A stretch of DNA of 64,000 bases. It comes from Shimia aestuarii. Its GTDB lineage: Bacteria; Pseudomonadota; Alphaproteobacteria; Rhodobacterales; Rhodobacteraceae. The DNA is taken from positions 32,001 through 96,000 of the forward strand of contig NZ_JAKVRD010000003.1 of assembly GCF_022814865.1 (NCBI RefSeq), given 5' to 3'. Each line of letters begins with the position of its first letter. The first letter of the stretch is position 1. Shown piece by piece: positions 62,634 to 64,000 of the stretch. Position numbers and translations under genes: made by a program. The notes beneath the pieces are model-generated. The model had not been told where the DNA came from, made no database searches, and saw nothing but the letters and a program-made list of their open reading frames with translations.

Positions 62634-62844
62634 TTCTCCGTTATTTCAACAGCTTTCCGCAACGCAGAATAATTTCTTTACAATGCATACCATGGTATTG
62701 TGGATTACTTTACAAAAAAATTGTTGCTTTGAAAGCAGTTGTTGCGAAATTTTCCATCCCTCCCTGATAATGACTTTGCACATCTGTGCGTTTGGCCTGC
62801 GGAAGAGGAGCCGCGTGCCAAGATTTACAAAATGGGAGGATTAC
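62634..62844. promoter_or_regulatory. Divergent control region with TTTACAAA boxes and a palindrome
   Basis: TTTACAAA occurs at 62709-62716 and again at 62824-62831, just before the ribosome site of the binding protein gene. A near copy, TTTACAAT, is at 62677-62684. Between the first two is the perfect 12-base palindrome ATACCATGGTAT (62687-62698). A possible rightward promoter is TTGCGA (62742-62747) with GATAAT (62766-62771). The octamers match those before acsA. Confidence 0.6.
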
Positions 62845-64000
62845 ATGTCCAAAACCACTATGACACGTCGCGGCGTGCTCAAGACCGGTGCCGTTGCTGA
62901 CGCGGGTGTTGCGCTGCCGACCATCTTCACCGCCAGCTCGGCGGCTGCCTATACCAACGAACCGACCGGCTCGACCGTGAAATTCGGCTTCAACGTGCCC
63001 CAGACCGGCCCCTATGCCGACGAAGGCATGGACGAGCTGCGCGCTCAGGAGCTCGCCATCGAGCACATCAACGGCATGGGTGACGGCGGCGCGCTGAACA
63101 CCTTCAGCTCCAAGGCTCTTGGCGGCGACGGTGTTCTCGGCAAGAAGGTCGAGTTCGTCACCGGCGACACGCAGACGAAATCGGACGCAGCCCGCGCATC
63201 GGCCAAGTCGATGATCGAAAAAGACGGCGTCGTGATGATCAACGGCGGTTCGTCCTCGGGCGTGGCCGTGGCTGTTCAGGGTCTCTGCCAAGAGGCAGGC
63301 ATCATCTTCATGGCTGGCCTGACCCACTCCAACGACACCACCGGTAAGGACCGCAAGGCCAACGGTTTCCGTCACTTCTTCAACGCCTACATGTCCGCTG
63401 CCGCTCTGGCACCGGTGCTGGCGAAAGAATACGGCAAGGACCGTCGCGCCTATCACCTGACCGCCGACTACACCTGGGGCTGGACCCAGCAGGAGTCGAT
63501 CGCGGCCGCAACCGAAGCCATGGGCTGGGAAACCGTCAACAACGTGCTGACCCCGCTCGCCGCAACCGACTTCTCGTCCTACATCGCCCCGGTTCTGAAC
63601 TCCGGCGCGGACGTGCTGGTTCTGAACCACTACGGCGGCAACATGGTCAACTCGCTCACCAACGCGATTCAGTTCGGCCTGCGTGACAAGATGGTCAACG
63701 GCAAACAGTTCGAGATCGTCGTTCCGCTCTACTCCGAGCTGATGGCGGCTGGTGCCGGTGAGAACATCAAAGGCGTTTACGGTTCGATGAACTGGAACTG
63801 GCAGCTTCAGGACGAAGGCACCAAGGCATTCGTGCAGTCCTTCGGCAAGAAGTATGGCCGTCCGCCGTCCAACTCGGCTCAGACCTGCTATGCCCAGACC
63901 CTGCTCTATGCAGACGCCGTGGCACGCGCCGGTTCGTTCAACCCCTGCGCCGTCGCAGAAGCCCTCGAAGGCTTCGAATTCGATGGTCTCGGCAACGGTC
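62845..64000 (+). CDS. ABC transporter substrate-binding protein, branched-chain amino acid type (3' end cut)
   Basis: The gene starts at ATG 62845 behind GGGAGGA and runs off the right edge, showing 385 residues. The N-terminus MTRRGVLKTG followed by a hydrophobic stretch ending in SSAAA looks like a Tat signal. The mature part has the type I periplasmic binding fold: VKFGFNVPQTGPYADEGMDE, NGGSSSGVAVAVQGLC and TADYTWGWTQQESI. Members import amino acids, amides, urea or carboxylates. Position opposite an ScfR gene with shared boxes suggests a carboxylate or a carbon source yielding acyl-CoA (inference). Confidence 0.88.
   Translation, partial: MSKTTMTRRGVLKTGAVADAGVALPTIFTASSAAAYTNEPTGSTVKFGFNVPQTGPYADEGMDELRAQELAIEHINGMGDGGALNTFSSKALGGDGVLGKKVEFVTGDTQTKSDAARASAKSMIEKDGVVMINGGSSSGVAVAVQGLCQEAGIIFMAGLTHSNDTTGKDRKANGFRHFFNAYMSAAALAPVLAKEYGKDRRAYHLTADYTWGWTQQESIAAATEAMGWETVNNVLTPLAATDFSSYIAPVLNSGADVLVLNHYGGNMVNSLTNAIQFGLRDKMVNGKQFEIVVPLYSELMAAGAGENIKGVYGSMNWNWQLQDEGTKAFVQSFGKKYGRPPSNSAQTCYAQTLLYADAVARAGSFNPCAVAEALEGFEFDGLGNG

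Noticed and set aside
1-64000. CRISPR arrays, insertion sequences, prophage or integrative elements
   Set aside because: No regular spaced repeats, transposase, integrase or duplicated tRNA end were seen; the tRNA-Thr gene has no attachment-site duplication nearby.

Overview
The window is a stretch of bacterial chromosome with high GC and very dense coding, most likely from a marine alphaproteobacterium of the Roseobacter group (Rhodobacterales). This is inferred from the gene content: a heterotetrameric sarcosine oxidase operon, an ectoine/hydroxyectoine catabolic cluster, GapR, a fused CcmI, an ScfR-type regulator, an Atm1-type exporter, and operons tied together by 4-base ATGA/GTGA stop-start overlaps. 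I see no insertion sequence, prophage, integrase or CRISPR array. Coding is cut off at both edges.

Layout. 1-5.7 kb: an edge-truncated YfgM-like membrane protein and a divergent RND efflux pair with a palindromic operator candidate. 5.7-11.5 kb: Atm1-type ABC exporter, LysM protein, LOG protein, RarD-like permease, iron superoxide dismutase and a small secreted protein. 11.7-16.8 kb: soxBDAG sarcosine oxidase operon on the minus strand. 17.0-21.6 kb: ccmI-ruvX-DUF1289 on the plus strand, converging on a PhyH-like protein, a TSUP permease and dusA. 22.1-31.0 kb: acetate uptake and activation (acsA, adk, a DUF4212 + SSS symporter pair, a cNMP/CBS/DUF294 protein, an unknown membrane protein and a membrane-tethered DnaQ-type exonuclease). 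31.1-33.9 kb: flavin reductase and tungstate transporter tupBCA. 34.1-36.3 kb: pta-ackA. 36.3-46.6 kb: ectoine/hydroxyectoine degradation in two minus-strand blocks (eutB-eutC-Lrp-doeC-doeD and eutE-lyase-eutD-eutA) with a second Lrp gene facing the other way. 46.8-51.2 kb: DUF5672 protein, tRNA-Thr, iron-type ABC permease and small genes including gapR. 51.2-57.6 kb: a crotonase/dehydrogenase fusion with a degenerate dehydrogenase site, a DksA-like protein, a persulfide/thiosulfate module behind a perfect FNR box, and a solitary FliM-like protein. 57.6-64 kb: an SSS-domain sensor kinase with a small membrane protein and a single-domain response regulator, then the ScfR regulator divergent from an edge-truncated periplasmic binding protein.

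The most coherent theme is two-carbon metabolism. Acs-Adk, an acetate-type Na+/solute symporter, Pta-AckA, a CrbS-like sensor kinase and an ScfR short-chain acyl-CoA regulator all lie within 42 kb. I found exact copies of the 8-mer TTTACAAA only in two control regions: three in front of acsA and two, plus a near copy, between the ScfR gene and its divergent neighbour. This suggests that the local ScfR protein controls both.

The strongest candidates for something undescribed are three. The first is the ScfR/TTTACAAA circuit. The second is the sensor operon, in which the transporter-like kinase is preceded by an 88-residue two-helix protein that mimics the DUF4212 small subunit preceding the real symporter. 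The third is the receptor-like exonuclease (two membrane helices, linker, PAS-like region, DnaQ domain).
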